From: Clostridium sp. CM027
Lineage (GTDB): Bacteria > Bacillota > Clostridia > Clostridiales > Clostridiaceae
Length of the DNA stretch: 64,000 bases
Reading direction: 5' to 3'
Assembly: GCF_024730565.1 (NCBI RefSeq)
Contig: NZ_CP077725.1
Location: 2,108,001-2,172,000 of the forward strand
The position numbers were made by a program, and so were the translations under genes. The notes under the pieces were generated by a model. The model searched no databases. It worked only from the letters and a program-made list of their open reading frames with translations, and was not told the DNA's origin. Positions 54,025 to 62,864 of this stretch are shown here, piece by piece. Within the stretch, counting starts at the first letter, position 1, and the number at the start of each line of letters is the position of its first letter.

Positions 54025-54840
54025 ATGAAAAAAAATTTGTGTTTCATATTTATATTAATTTTTTTAACCTCTGTCCTTGGATGTTCAAAATCTATTTCAA
54101 AACCTATACCCATAACAAAGAAAGAGTCTACAGTTAATAAACCTTACGGTAAGAGTGTTCCAGTCCTAATGTACCACTCAATTACCTCTGGAAAAAGTGA
54201 TTCCAATTCTCTTCCTATTGAAACGTTTAAGGAGCAAATGAAATACCTAGAAGATAACGGTTACCAGACTATAACGCTTACGGATTTATATAAGTACTTT
54301 ATGAATCAGAAGCCTCTACCTGAAAAATCTGTAGTCCTTACTTTTGATGATGGCTATGAAAATAATTATACTGCTATGTTCCCTGTTCTAAAAGAATATA
54401 ATTTTAAAGCAGCAATTTTTGTTATTACTTCTCATATTGATAAAGATCATGAATTTATGACATCCAAACAGCTTTTAGAAATGGATAAATACGGAGTAGA
54501 TATAGAAAGCCATACCGTAAATCATGATAAGTTAAAATCACTTTCTAAGGATAAGCAACTAGCAACATTAATTCAATCTAAAAAAGATCTAGAAAAAATA
54601 TTAAAGAAAGAAATAAACTTCTTTGCCTACCCTGGTGGTGCGTACAACAAAAGTGCCATTGAGGCTGTGAACGAAGCTGGTTACAAAATGGCTTTCACCA
54701 TTGATGGTAAGTCGTCTAGTTGGTCCTCTAAAAATGATGGTCTACTTTCCTTACACAGGGTAGATGTAAGTTCTTTTCAGGACCTGAATGCCTTTAAAAC
54801 TGGAATTTCTAATGCTGATTATAAATCTTTATTTCAATAA
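54025..54840 (+). CDS. Polysaccharide deacetylase lipoprotein
   Basis: 271 residues. A signal peptide with lipobox (VLGCSKS, Cys20) anchors it on the outer membrane face. The NodB domain (about 100-265) shows TFDDGYENN, the two-His motif SHTVNHDK and FAYPGGAYN. A leading VLMYHSIT segment is typical of the PgaB/IcaB-like subgroup of carbohydrate esterases. It probably removes N-acetyl groups from peptidoglycan or an exopolysaccharide. AGGAGG precedes the ATG. An intrinsic terminator overlaps its stop. Confidence 0.88.
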   Translation: MKKNLCFIFILIFLTSVLGCSKSISKPIPITKKESTVNKPYGKSVPVLMYHSITSGKSDSNSLPIETFKEQMKYLEDNGYQTITLTDLYKYFMNQKPLPEKSVVLTFDDGYENNYTAMFPVLKEYNFKAAIFVITSHIDKDHEFMTSKQLLEMDKYGVDIESHTVNHDKLKSLSKDKQLATLIQSKKDLEKILKKEINFFAYPGGAYNKSAIEAVNEAGYKMAFTIDGKSSSWSSKNDGLLSLHRVDVSSFQDLNAFKTGISNADYKSLFQ

Positions 54841-54873
54841 AAACAACCATCTGGGCTCCAGATGGTTGTTTTT
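54839..54873 (+). terminator. Terminator of the deacetylase lipoprotein gene
   Basis: Stem AAAAACAACCATCTGG/CCAGATGGTTGTTTTT with a 3-nt loop. The stop codon lies at its base. Confidence 0.85.
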
Positions 54874-54939
54874 ATTATTATTTTACCCTGCCATCATTAT
54901 AGAAAACTTTTCTTTTACTATCCATTAATATAATTAAAT

Positions 54940-55608
54940 TTAAGCTTCCACATATACATTTTTTCCCTCTTTACGTTCAGATTGATTTTTAACAATCGCA
55001 TTTACTAACTTTTCTCCATATGGAAGGCAAAATTGTATGCATGGACCTGTTAACAATGCAGATATTATTGTACCTATACCAAATACTCCACCGAGTGTAA
55101 ATCCTGTTATTAAAAAGATAGCATCTAAGCTCATACGAACCCAACGATATTCTAAATTAGTTTTATCTTTTATTATAAATGGAATAATGTCATTTGGTGC
55201 AACGCCTAGATTACTTGCTGAAAGTATAGAAAATCCAATTGCAATTAGAACACAGCCGAATACAACTAAAAGTATTTTTACACCAATATTTAAAGATTCA
55301 ATCGGAAAAAATGAAACAGCCTTTACTCCAAGATCCATAATGGGGCCTACTCCCACCACGCATATAATTGTTCCTATATTAATACGCGTTCTTTCAACTA
55401 AAAGTATTATACAAACCACTACAAATAAAATAATCATATTGGCACTTCCAGGTGTCTTCTTTAATAAAAATGCTAATCCTTGAGTGAATAAGGTAAACGG
55501 ATCAGAACCAATATTAGTTTTTAAAAACAAAGCTACCCCGATCTGTATTATACTCATTCCTATAAAAAATAGGATTAGTCTTTTAATTAGATTTAATTTT
55601 TTTGTCAT
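54940..55608 (-). CDS. YczE/YyaS/YitT-family membrane protein
   Basis: 222 residues with five or so transmembrane helices and the family landmarks IGSDPFTLFTQG, GVGPIMDLG and ASNLGVAPNDIIPF. The function of these proteins is not established. The start at 55608 (AAAGG about 9 nt upstream) is preferred to an ATG 9 bp earlier that touches the ribosome site. It stands alone. Confidence 0.8.
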   Translation of the reverse strand: MTKKLNLIKRLILFFIGMSIIQIGVALFLKTNIGSDPFTLFTQGLAFLLKKTPGSANMIILFVVVCIILLVERTRINIGTIICVVGVGPIMDLGVKAVSFFPIESLNIGVKILLVVFGCVLIAIGFSILSASNLGVAPNDIIPFIIKDKTNLEYRWVRMSLDAIFLITGFTLGGVFGIGTIISALLTGPCIQFCLPYGEKLVNAIVKNQSERKEGKNVYVEA

Positions 55609-55878
55609 GTTTTCCATCCTTTGCCTTATATTTTATAGTTGCTCTCTATAATATTTTCAGATTTTTATTATAAACTACCAAAAAGGTCAATTTTAATTAT
55701 ACAATGATACAAATTTATATACAAGTATATATTATTTATGTAATTGTTTGAAAAATATAGTTATATTAAGTATATTTTGAAATTGTTAAAGAATTAGTTG
55801 GCGTTTGTCTACGGTATAACGTAAACGAGCTAAAAAATGAGCATTTCTGCTTCTTTTTATAAAAAAGTAAAACGCTTC

Positions 55879-56421
55879 TCATTCTGAAGTTGTCAATTCG
55901 TCTTCTGAGAAGCTGTGTAGCCCCGCAGGAGATAATTTGATGACTGTTTTATCAGTAGACGCGCTTCCTACCGGAATCGCTCTATAAAAATTGTTATCAA
56001 CTTGGACGGCAATGGCGTCTTTAGTATCCACCTCTTTTATTGAACAAACATTTTGAAAAGAGACAATAAACTTTGCATCTTTAGGAAGATTCTTTTTTAC
56101 ATCCTCTATTGTTAATTGGGCAGACGAATCAATTCTTTTTTGCTCAAGTATACAATTATTTTTATCAATAACTGCCACTTTGTCAATAATTCCGTTCCAT
56201 CCCCCAATTTTAGACCGCTCCAATGAAAGATTTGAAATTTGATAGGTTGTATCCTTGTAACTTATTTGAGTAGCATTTTTAGCATTAACTTTACAAATAA
56301 TTTTATCTTTAATTGCATGGTTCCTGGCTTTGCTAATTATTTTATCTTTTGGAGAACATCCTGTTATTAGCGTACAAAACAAAACTGTGAACAAAGGTAT
56401 CAATATTTTTTTTATCTTCAT
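55879..56421 (-). CDS. Lipoprotein of the peptide-resistance ABC operon
   Basis: 180 residues. Signal peptide with lipobox LITGCSPK (Cys22). The body is small and mostly beta-like with no recognised domain; LanI-type immunity lipoproteins occupy the same place in lantibiotic operons, but similarity in sequence is not evident. It ends LSPAGLHSFSEDELTTSE, and a relic of that end occurs at 8234-8308. It follows the permease gene by 12 bp (AAGGAG site), so it is part of the ABC operon. The 271 bp downstream of it (55608-55879) hold no gene. Confidence 0.65.
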   Translation of the reverse strand: MKIKKILIPLFTVLFCTLITGCSPKDKIISKARNHAIKDKIICKVNAKNATQISYKDTTYQISNLSLERSKIGGWNGIIDKVAVIDKNNCILEQKRIDSSAQLTIEDVKKNLPKDAKFIVSFQNVCSIKEVDTKDAIAVQVDNNFYRAIPVGSASTDKTVIKLSPAGLHSFSEDELTTSE

Positions 56422-56433
56422 AATAATTTCTCC

Positions 56434-57177
56434 TTACTCATATGACTTTCTTCCTTCCCACTTTCTGAACCAAAATAAACTAGCAACGAAGGCAATACAT
56501 ATTGCAAATAGCATTACAAATAATCCCTTTTGCATATCAAGTGCTATTTCAGCACTGAAAGCAGGATAGTTCAACTTGTTAACCATACTATTGCAAAGTC
56601 TCACACTCCATGCCCATGGAACAAAGTGCCATATATAATCACCAAGACCTGTAAGCATAAGAGCAGAAATCAGACTTCCGGAAACTCCGAGCCCTGTAGA
56701 TGCTCCCTTTCCAAATTGAAGACTAATGAACACATGCAATATATAAAGAAATATGTTTCCTATAATTAATGCTGCACCTGCTTTTAAATAAAATAAGTAG
56801 GGCAATACGTGAAATCCAAGTGCAAATACTCCTACAGCAAGTGCAATAGAAAAACTTCCTAATAAAAGCAAAAAAATTAACTTGCTTAAATACGTAGTAC
56901 ATTTTGATTTTGAAGTACATAGCATTACTTGAAAACCTCCAGCTTGCTCTTCCTGCTCAATTACTATCCCACTGATTAATCCTATCAGTAAAGGAAACGC
57001 AATGGCCAGCGCATCTAGATACCCTTCTATATCCATAATTGAGTTCTTTGATGTCCCGTAGTAATATAATAAAAACATAAACGCTCCTGCTAGTGGAATA
57101 AATAAATGAATCCGCAAAATAGAAGTATGTCTTAATTTGTAAAAATCCGATTTTATACATCTAAGTAAAGCAACCAT
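56434..57177 (-). CDS. Lantibiotic-immunity-type ABC transporter permease (MutG/LanG-like)
   Basis: 247 residues with six transmembrane helices. It resembles the second permease of LanFEG self-protection transporters (SDFYKLRHTSILRIH, QEEQAGGFQVMLCTSKSK). The start at 57177 is preceded by GGAGGTTAATTAAT and comes 1 nt after the stop of the other permease. The earlier in-frame codon at 57219 would overlap that gene by 40 bp. Partner of the ATPase at 57904-58611. Confidence 0.8.
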   Translation of the reverse strand: MVALLRCIKSDFYKLRHTSILRIHLFIPLAGAFMFLLYYYGTSKNSIMDIEGYLDALAIAFPLLIGLISGIVIEQEEQAGGFQVMLCTSKSKCTTYLSKLIFLLLLGSFSIALAVGVFALGFHVLPYLFYLKAGAALIIGNIFLYILHVFISLQFGKGASTGLGVSGSLISALMLTGLGDYIWHFVPWAWSVRLCNSMVNKLNYPAFSAEIALDMQKGLFVMLFAICIAFVASLFWFRKWEGRKSYE

Positions 57178-57178
57178 A

Positions 57179-57904
57179 TTAATTAACCTCCTGTTTTGAA
57201 AACCAATTAGCGGTAACAATCAATAGCAATGCAAACAGAATAAGAGACAAAATTATTCCAATTGGAATCGCGATTGGATTTAGTAGTGGAGATCCTGTTT
57301 CTACCTTAAGTCCATTTGGAAGATATCCAAGAACTGGACACATAATACGAGCTGTCCAGCTATAAGGACAAATCCACCACGTTGATGTTATTGCAGTCAA
57401 AGAACTTAACATAATACTACCGCAAACGTTAATCAAAACAGCCCCTATCATTCCCAGTTTCTTTGCTAAAAACATACAAAGTGGAATTTGCCACAAAGAT
57501 GTAACTGCAATCAAAACAGCTGCGACAAGTGCCCGAAAAAACGGTACAGTGACGGGAAAATAGTAGCCGCCTAAAATAATTCCTACTGACAGAACCATGC
57601 AGGATAGAAGCATATAAAACCCATTTACCAAAACTTTTGAAATCCACACTTTTTTTAGTGAAATTGGAAGACCAAATACAGCTCTATACCGTAATTTTTT
57701 TTCTTCCCTTTCATTAGTCATCACTGCCATTATTGAAATATATCCTGGTAGTATCATCATGTACCACGAATTAAAGCTATTGGCTTGAAACCATATAACA
57801 GATGAAAGTGCAATGAGGAAGGTAACCATAGGTGCAAGAAAAATTATTTTTTTTATAAATGTTCTCTTACATTTTAAATTTTCAGCCTGTAAATATTCGA
57901 GCAT
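57179..57904 (-). CDS. Lantibiotic-immunity-type ABC transporter permease (MutE/EpiE-like)
   Basis: 241 residues, six transmembrane helices, with a LQAENLKCKRTFIKKI start and EEKKLRYRAVFGLPI loop typical of MutE/EpiE-type permeases. It forms the channel with the MutG-like permease and is energised by the ATPase encoded just upstream (TAATG stop-start overlap). Such three-part transporters expel lantibiotics from the membrane. No lantibiotic structural or modification genes are nearby, so this is resistance rather than self-immunity. Confidence 0.8.
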   Translation of the reverse strand: MLEYLQAENLKCKRTFIKKIIFLAPMVTFLIALSSVIWFQANSFNSWYMMILPGYISIMAVMTNEREEKKLRYRAVFGLPISLKKVWISKVLVNGFYMLLSCMVLSVGIILGGYYFPVTVPFFRALVAAVLIAVTSLWQIPLCMFLAKKLGMIGAVLINVCGSIMLSSLTAITSTWWICPYSWTARIMCPVLGYLPNGLKVETGSPLLNPIAIPIGIILSLILFALLLIVTANWFSKQEVN

Positions 57905-58611
57905 TATGAAACCATCTCCCTGTTCTTTTTCACAACCTCTGTGAAAAGTACTTCCAAATCTTCTCCAGGATTAATTTTGCCGTTATACCCGAGTACCCCA
58001 TTGCTGATGATACCAATGTGGTCTGCAATCAATTCAACCTCAGACAATATATGACTGGAGAGGATGACTGTCATTCCTTGAGCTGGGAAAGAACGTATTA
58101 ACTCACGTAAATCTTGTATTCCAAGAGGATCCAGGCCATTTGTAGGCTCATCCAAAATTAACAATTTGGGTTTATTTAGTAGTGCAATTGCAATTCCAAG
58201 CCTTTGCTTCATCCCCATAGAAAATTGTCCTGCCTGCTTTTTATTTGTGTTTGTCAAATCAACTGTTTCCAATACTTCCTTAATACGAGAATCAGGAAGC
58301 CCTAAAAGAATGGTTCGAACTTTCAGGTTTTCTACCGCCGTCAAATTTTCATAAAGAGGTGGAGATTCAATCAAAACCCCTATATTTGAAAGATCATTCC
58401 TGCTCCAAGGATGATCATCAAAAATAATTTCTCCTGATGTTGGATGAAGCATTCCAGTAATCATTTTTAATAGAGTTGATTTTCCAGCACCATTTGGTCC
58501 CAGCAATCCATAGACAGAATTTTTCTCAATAGACAGCGAAATTTTGTTTACTGCGCGTTGTTTTTTAAAAGTCTTGCAAAGATTTTTTGTTTGTAAAATA
58601 TAATTATCCAT
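57904..58611 (-). CDS. Lantibiotic-immunity/bacitracin-type ABC transporter ATPase (LanF/BcrA-like)
   Basis: 235 residues. Walker A GPNGAGKST, signature FSMGMKQR, Walker B LLILDEPTNGLD and the H loop in SSHILSEV. It is the first gene of the operon. The start at 58611 has AAAGGAAG about 8 nt upstream; the ATG at 58617 is too close to that site. The 300-bp upstream region contains a TTAC-N6-GTAA dyad matched in front of bceA. Confidence 0.88.
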   Translation of the reverse strand: MDNYILQTKNLCKTFKKQRAVNKISLSIEKNSVYGLLGPNGAGKSTLLKMITGMLHPTSGEIIFDDHPWSRNDLSNIGVLIESPPLYENLTAVENLKVRTILLGLPDSRIKEVLETVDLTNTNKKQAGQFSMGMKQRLGIAIALLNKPKLLILDEPTNGLDPLGIQDLRELIRSFPAQGMTVILSSHILSEVELIADHIGIISNGVLGYNGKINPGEDLEVLFTEVVKKNREMVS

Positions 58612-58656
58612 ATTCATCTTCCTTTCGTTTACTAATAGTTTTATAATATAAGAATT

Positions 58657-58704
58657 TTATAAAGAGTTCAAAAATTCTTTTTCTACTTTCAATAATTCTG
58701 TCAT
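58657..58704 (-). CDS. Possible 15-residue leader peptide
   Basis: A tiny frame, MTELLKVEKEFLNSL, with GAGGGG 7 nt before its ATG, 45 bp upstream of the ATPase gene. It could be a leader peptide or the beginning of a lost gene. Too short to judge by sequence. Confidence 0.2.
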   Translation of the reverse strand: MTELLKVEKEFLNSL

Positions 58705-58793
58705 TATAGATACCCCTCGTTAATATTAATTATTTTGAATATGTTTTACACTCTTAGTATACAAAAAAGCAAAATATACCACCATTGCTTCGG

Positions 58794-58828
58794 CTTACAT
58801 TTTGCTCTTTCAACTTACATTTTTGTAA
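58794..58828. promoter_or_regulatory. Candidate response-regulator binding site upstream of the LanFEG-like operon
   Basis: TTACATTTTTGTAA (58815-58828) is a TTAC-N6-GTAA dyad; a half copy CTTACATTTT lies 20 bp away (58794-58803), in phase with the first. A -10-like TATACT follows on the minus strand at 58756-58761, without a good -35, as in activator-dependent promoters. 12 of 14 positions match the site upstream of bceA. Confidence 0.5.
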
Positions 58829-58940
58829 CACTTAATAATTATTCCATTTTAGAAAATGAATAATTGCCTTGGCGCTTTTATCATATTCGTAATCGTCAAA
58901 TAGCCCCTACCTTAACTTAAGATGAGAGCTATAAATAAAT

Positions 58941-59084
58941 TTATTTGTTTTTCTTATGTTTAATAATCCCCACAACAATAACTATAGCAATGATGACTAC
59001 GATTCCTTCAAGGGCTGGCGACCACCATTGAATAGTTTGAATAATTCCTTTAGACACTCCTAAATTTAATAAAAAATTCTCCAT
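58941..59084 (-). CDS. Small membrane peptide (47 residues) after bceB
   Basis: GGAGAG lies 6 nt before an ATG at 59082-59084, and the frame runs 47 codons to a TAA. The peptide starts MENFLLNLGVSKG, then has IQWWSPALEG and one hydrophobic helix (about residues 27-41) ending in a basic tail KHKKNK. This is the shape of a single-pass small membrane protein. It lies 25 bp beyond the bceB stop, so it is probably the last gene of the bceAB transcript. I know no family for it. Confidence 0.55.
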   Translation of the reverse strand: MENFLLNLGVSKGIIQTIQWWSPALEGIVVIIAIVIVVGIIKHKKNK

Positions 59085-59109
59085 ATTTTTCTCTCCTCAC
59101 TATATTTCT

Positions 59110-61110
59110 TTATTTTATCTTTTGTTCAACAATGATTTGTTTTGCACTTTCGTAAGTTGCAATGAAGTACATGATATACAAAACGATAATAATTGCAAAA
59201 CTTACCCCCATATTTAGCCCAATAGACATCTGAAAGAATGACTCCACTTCATTTAGTACGGATCTAGTAATAAACATAGATAATACCATTGACATAATGA
59301 GTGGCACAATAAAGTAAAATCCAATCTGTAGAAATAATGTGCTACGAATCATTTTTCCATCTGCCCCCATATTTGCTAATGTGTGATATCGTTCTTTATT
59401 ATCTTGCGTTTCGGTTAATTGTTGCAGTGCGAGTACTGCCAAACAAATTATAATAAGCACAAGACCAAAATAACTACATATGAATGCGACAACCCCAAAT
59501 GTTCCAAAATAGAAGTCCTGCAGAACATCTTTTGTGGTATAGGTAATGCTTCCACCTACTATTGAATCAGACCATGCTTTAATCATCTGTGCGTTCAATA
59601 ATTCTTTGTTCGCGTCCGCCTTATAAAGACCGTTTAAAAAATATGTCTCTGGTATTAACTTTGAAACAATTTCATCAGGTACAATAATTGTTCCCGGATC
59701 ATTTGCGCCTATAGGAGCAAATGCTATAATTGTCTTGTTAAGGGGTTCTGCCCTTTGTGGTGTTAATTCTTGACCGGCAACCTTAATCTTCCCATGATTC
59801 TTTAAAAAATGATCTACATAAGGTATTGTGTTCTTATAGGTTGCATTTATAAGATATTGATTTTTAGATAAGCTAATCCGTTTCTCATTTTGAAGAGTCA
59901 TCTGTTTATTAAACTCTGTCTCTGACATGAAGTTAATTTTAGATTCTGGCATGTCCTTATCCGTAATGGATAATTTTACGACTTGCCCCTCAAATATATC
60001 TCCATAGGTATAATCCGTAACATATAGAATACTCTCACAATAATCCTTCAAATTTTCTTGCAAAATGACTCCATCTTTTTGGGATTTTTCTAGTGGAGTT
60101 ACTTTATCCTTGCTTATAGGTAACAGAACGGTAACATCATAAGGAATAGATTTTTTCATCAGATTGTTAATTTGACCACTAATACTAAACCCTGAGCTAA
60201 GGACTACAAGCGAGCACAAAAGCAATCCACTAATAACTGTGATGACAAGATAATTTGTCTGAAGCTTGCTACCAATTTGTCTGAATAAGAATGTATTTAA
60301 TCCATGAAAGTACATACGTTTATTTTTTTGAACAAATAAGATCATTACACTAGAAGCAGTATAATAAAACAATAGAATACCAACCCCAATAAGCACCATA
60401 ACTTTGGGTAGAGTTGTTTTGCTAAGTCCAGTACTAAATAGTATGTATATACCTAAAATCATACAAAATACTGATGTAGCAAATAATAAAAATGAAATCC
60501 ATTTATTATGAACTCTTAATTCTTGATTCTTTCTGTCTGCCGTTAATAAATCAATTAACTTTAATTTAAAAATCGAACGCGTGTTAACTATCATAACAAC
60601 CCCAAAAATGATAGCAAAATTAATAATTGTTTCTTTTATAGCATTAACAGACAAAACCAACTGGAATGAAGATACATCTGTTGCAAATAAATTTAATGCT
60701 ATTAGTGAAAGCCCTTGTGATAAAAGCAAACCTATACCTAATCCAACTATTAAGGAAAAAATACCAACCAAAACAATTTCCCCCACAAAAATAGATGAAA
60801 TGCTCCACTTGTCCATACCGAGAGTCATATACATTCCCATTTCTTTTTTTCTTCTTTTCATAATAAACTGATTTGCGTATACTACAACAAAAGCAAGAAT
60901 CACAGCAATAAATTTTGATAGAATTCCTATATATTGATTCATAGTATCGGTCATCATTTTCATTGCAGAAGATAATTTGCTTAATCCTGGCTGAGATGCT
61001 ATTGAATTAAACGCATAAAACAAACTAACCGCCAGTGCCAATGTTAAAAAGTAGACCACATAGTCTTTAATACTCCTACGTACATTTTTAAAAACAAGTT
61101 TAAAAAACAT
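59110..61110 (-). CDS. bceB: BceB-type ABC transporter permease
   Basis: About 667 residues with ten transmembrane helices in the BceB layout: four at the start, then two pairs around a large extracellular domain (about 315-525) and a final three. It is an FtsX/MacB-like member of peptide-sensing and resistance transporters that also form a sensory complex with BceS-type kinases. It overlaps bceA by 11 bp. Starts at 61110 (ATG) or at a nearby GTG are both possible; AGGAGG is about 11 nt from the ATG. Confidence 0.9.
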   Translation of the reverse strand: MFFKLVFKNVRRSIKDYVVYFLTLALAVSLFYAFNSIASQPGLSKLSSAMKMMTDTMNQYIGILSKFIAVILAFVVVYANQFIMKRRKKEMGMYMTLGMDKWSISSIFVGEIVLVGIFSLIVGLGIGLLLSQGLSLIALNLFATDVSSFQLVLSVNAIKETIINFAIIFGVVMIVNTRSIFKLKLIDLLTADRKNQELRVHNKWISFLLFATSVFCMILGIYILFSTGLSKTTLPKVMVLIGVGILLFYYTASSVMILFVQKNKRMYFHGLNTFLFRQIGSKLQTNYLVITVISGLLLCSLVVLSSGFSISGQINNLMKKSIPYDVTVLLPISKDKVTPLEKSQKDGVILQENLKDYCESILYVTDYTYGDIFEGQVVKLSITDKDMPESKINFMSETEFNKQMTLQNEKRISLSKNQYLINATYKNTIPYVDHFLKNHGKIKVAGQELTPQRAEPLNKTIIAFAPIGANDPGTIIVPDEIVSKLIPETYFLNGLYKADANKELLNAQMIKAWSDSIVGGSITYTTKDVLQDFYFGTFGVVAFICSYFGLVLIIICLAVLALQQLTETQDNKERYHTLANMGADGKMIRSTLFLQIGFYFIVPLIMSMVLSMFITRSVLNEVESFFQMSIGLNMGVSFAIIIVLYIMYFIATYESAKQIIVEQKIK

Positions 61111-61873
61111 TATCACTCTCACCTCCTAAAACAGAAACAACTTCCATGATGCTATTAAAGAAGGTTTTTCGATCATGACTGCCTTTATATAACTCATTGA
61201 ATATTTTTCCATCCTTAATAAAAATGATTCTTTTACAAAAGCTTGCATTATACGCATCATGAGTTACCATAAGGATTGTGGCCTCTTGATTACGATTTAA
61301 ATCTTCCAAACTTTTTAATAGCATTTTTGCAGATTTACTGTCAAGCGCTCCTGTTGGTTCATCTGCTAAAAGTAAAGATGGATGAGCCACCATAGCACGA
61401 GCTGCTGCCACTCTTTGTTGCTGTCCTCCAGACATTTCATAAGGATACTTATTAAGTACTTTCTCTATATTTAAAGCCAAAGCTACATTATCTATTTCTT
61501 GTTTAATTTTATTCACAGGACAATGATTAATAGACAATGCTAATGAGATGTTTTCGTATGCTGTCAATGTGTCCAATAAATTATAATCTTGAAATATAAA
61601 TCCCAATTTTTCACGACGAAATTTGGAAAGCTTACTTCCACCTAAAAGAGTGATATCTTCTTCGTCTACATATACATGTCCTGATGTAATAGTATCAATG
61701 GTAGAAATACAGTTAAGTAATGTGCTTTTTCCGCTTCCACTAGAACCCATTATTCCCAAAAATTCACCCTTATTAACTTCAAAAGAAATGCCATTTAAGG
61801 CATGTGTAACTTTCCCTTTATTTCCATATACTTTTTCAATATCTTTAACTTTTAAAATCGTATTAATATTCAT
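61100..61873 (-). CDS. bceA: BceA-type ABC transporter ATPase
   Basis: 257 residues. Walker A GSSGSGKST, signature MSGGQQQR, Walker B LLLADEPTGALD, and H loop VTHDAYNA, all intact. With BceB it removes cell-wall-active peptides such as bacitracin from their targets and relays flux to the kinase. AAGGAG precedes the ATG. The gene is divergent from the response regulator gene, with the repeat-rich region between. Confidence 0.93.
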   Translation of the reverse strand: MNINTILKVKDIEKVYGNKGKVTHALNGISFEVNKGEFLGIMGSSGSGKSTLLNCISTIDTITSGHVYVDEEDITLLGGSKLSKFRREKLGFIFQDYNLLDTLTAYENISLALSINHCPVNKIKQEIDNVALALNIEKVLNKYPYEMSGGQQQRVAAARAMVAHPSLLLADEPTGALDSKSAKMLLKSLEDLNRNQEATILMVTHDAYNASFCKRIIFIKDGKIFNELYKGSHDRKTFFNSIMEVVSVLGGESDNVF

Positions 61874-61934
61874 CGTTATCGCTCCTTTTCTCTCTCTTAC
61901 ACTACTTTATCATCTTTCTATTTTTCAAACTATC

Positions 61935-61975
61935 GATTAACCTTACCGTAGCATTACCATTTTGTAAGGTTAATC
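61935..61975. promoter_or_regulatory. Nested dyad upstream of bceA
   Basis: A 12-bp perfect inverted repeat (GATTAACCTTAC...GTAAGGTTAATC, 17-nt spacer) contains TTACCATTTTGTAA (61954-61967), a TTAC-N6-GTAA element like that before the LanFEG-type operon. It is about 80 bp upstream of bceA. Probable binding site of the adjacent response regulator. Confidence 0.55.
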
Positions 61976-62036
61976 ATCAATTGCATTGCTGTTAATCATC
62001 AATTGCATTGCTGTCAATCATCAACTGCGTTGCTGT
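61971..62036. repeat. Three tandem 22-bp repeats between bceA and bceR
   Basis: Units at 61971-61992, 61993-62014 and 62015-62036. The first two are identical; the third differs at three positions. Each reads TAATCATCAA then TTGCATTGCTGT. The period is two helical turns, so any bound protein would face the same side. CAATCATCA in the third unit pairs with TGATGATTG at 62052-62060. Confidence 0.8.
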
Positions 62037-62201
62037 AACCAGCACCGTAAGTGATGATTGGGCTATTCTATTCCTTGCCATTATAACGAATATTATGTAC
62101 AATATACCATATAATTCATTATAATTGTCGTATGTGCAAGGTACTTCAATATAACATCATGGTATCGTTTATTATATTTATATCGAAGAGGAGACTGTAA
62201 A

Positions 62202-62864
62202 ATGAAGATATTTATCATAGAGGATGATCCAACAATTTCTAGGGAGCTAAAGAGTTTCCTCTCTAAATATGGTTATGAGTGTTTTGATAGCAATGATTTT
62301 GAAAATATTATTGAAATTGTATTACATTCAAAATCTAATTTAATACTTTTGGATTTAAATTTACCTTATCAGGACGGGTTCCACGTATGCCGTGAAATAC
62401 GCAAACAATCTCCTGTTCCTATCATCGTTGTCACCAGCAGAAACACACCAATAGACGAATTGCTAAGCTTAAACATTGGAGCTGATGATTTCATCACTAA
62501 ACCTTATAATCTTCAAATATTACTAGCTCATATTCAGTCTGTGTTAAAAAGAACCACCGATAATCCTGAGAGTATCTTACTTAGCCATAAAGACCTAACC
62601 GTAGATGTTTTAAAAAGCAAAATGATCTATGATGGCGGGGAAGTAGACTTATCAAAAAATGAGTTAGGTATAATTCGATTGCTCATACTGAATAAGGGCA
62701 ATATAATTTCAAGGGATGATCTTATGAATGAGCTATGGCAAAATGGGGATTATGTTGATGAAAATACCTTGAATGTCAACATTGCAAGGCTTAGACGGAA
62801 ACTTAAGTCTTTTGGCTTAACCGATTATTTAATTACAAAACGCGGTCAAGGGTATCAGATATGA
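62202..62864 (+). CDS. bceR: BceR-type OmpR-family response regulator
   Basis: 220 residues. Receiver with Asp8-Asp9 and the phosphorylation site in LILLDLNLP (about residue 51), then a winged-helix domain (125-220) with VNIARLRRKLKSFG. It overlaps the kinase by 4 nt (ATGA). AGGAG precedes the ATG. Presumed to activate bceAB, and perhaps the LanFEG-type operon, through the TTAC-N6-GTAA sites. Confidence 0.9.
   Translation: MKIFIIEDDPTISRELKSFLSKYGYECFDSNDFENIIEIVLHSKSNLILLDLNLPYQDGFHVCREIRKQSPVPIIVVTSRNTPIDELLSLNIGADDFITKPYNLQILLAHIQSVLKRTTDNPESILLSHKDLTVDVLKSKMIYDGGEVDLSKNELGIIRLLILNKGNIISRDDLMNELWQNGDYVDENTLNVNIARLRRKLKSFGLTDYLITKRGQGYQI

Noticed and set aside
58834-58905. 24-codon open stretch (LFDDYEYDKSAKAIIHF...) near the LanFEG operator
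   Set aside because: A TAG lies directly upstream, no start, no ribosome site; could be a gene relic but is not supportable.
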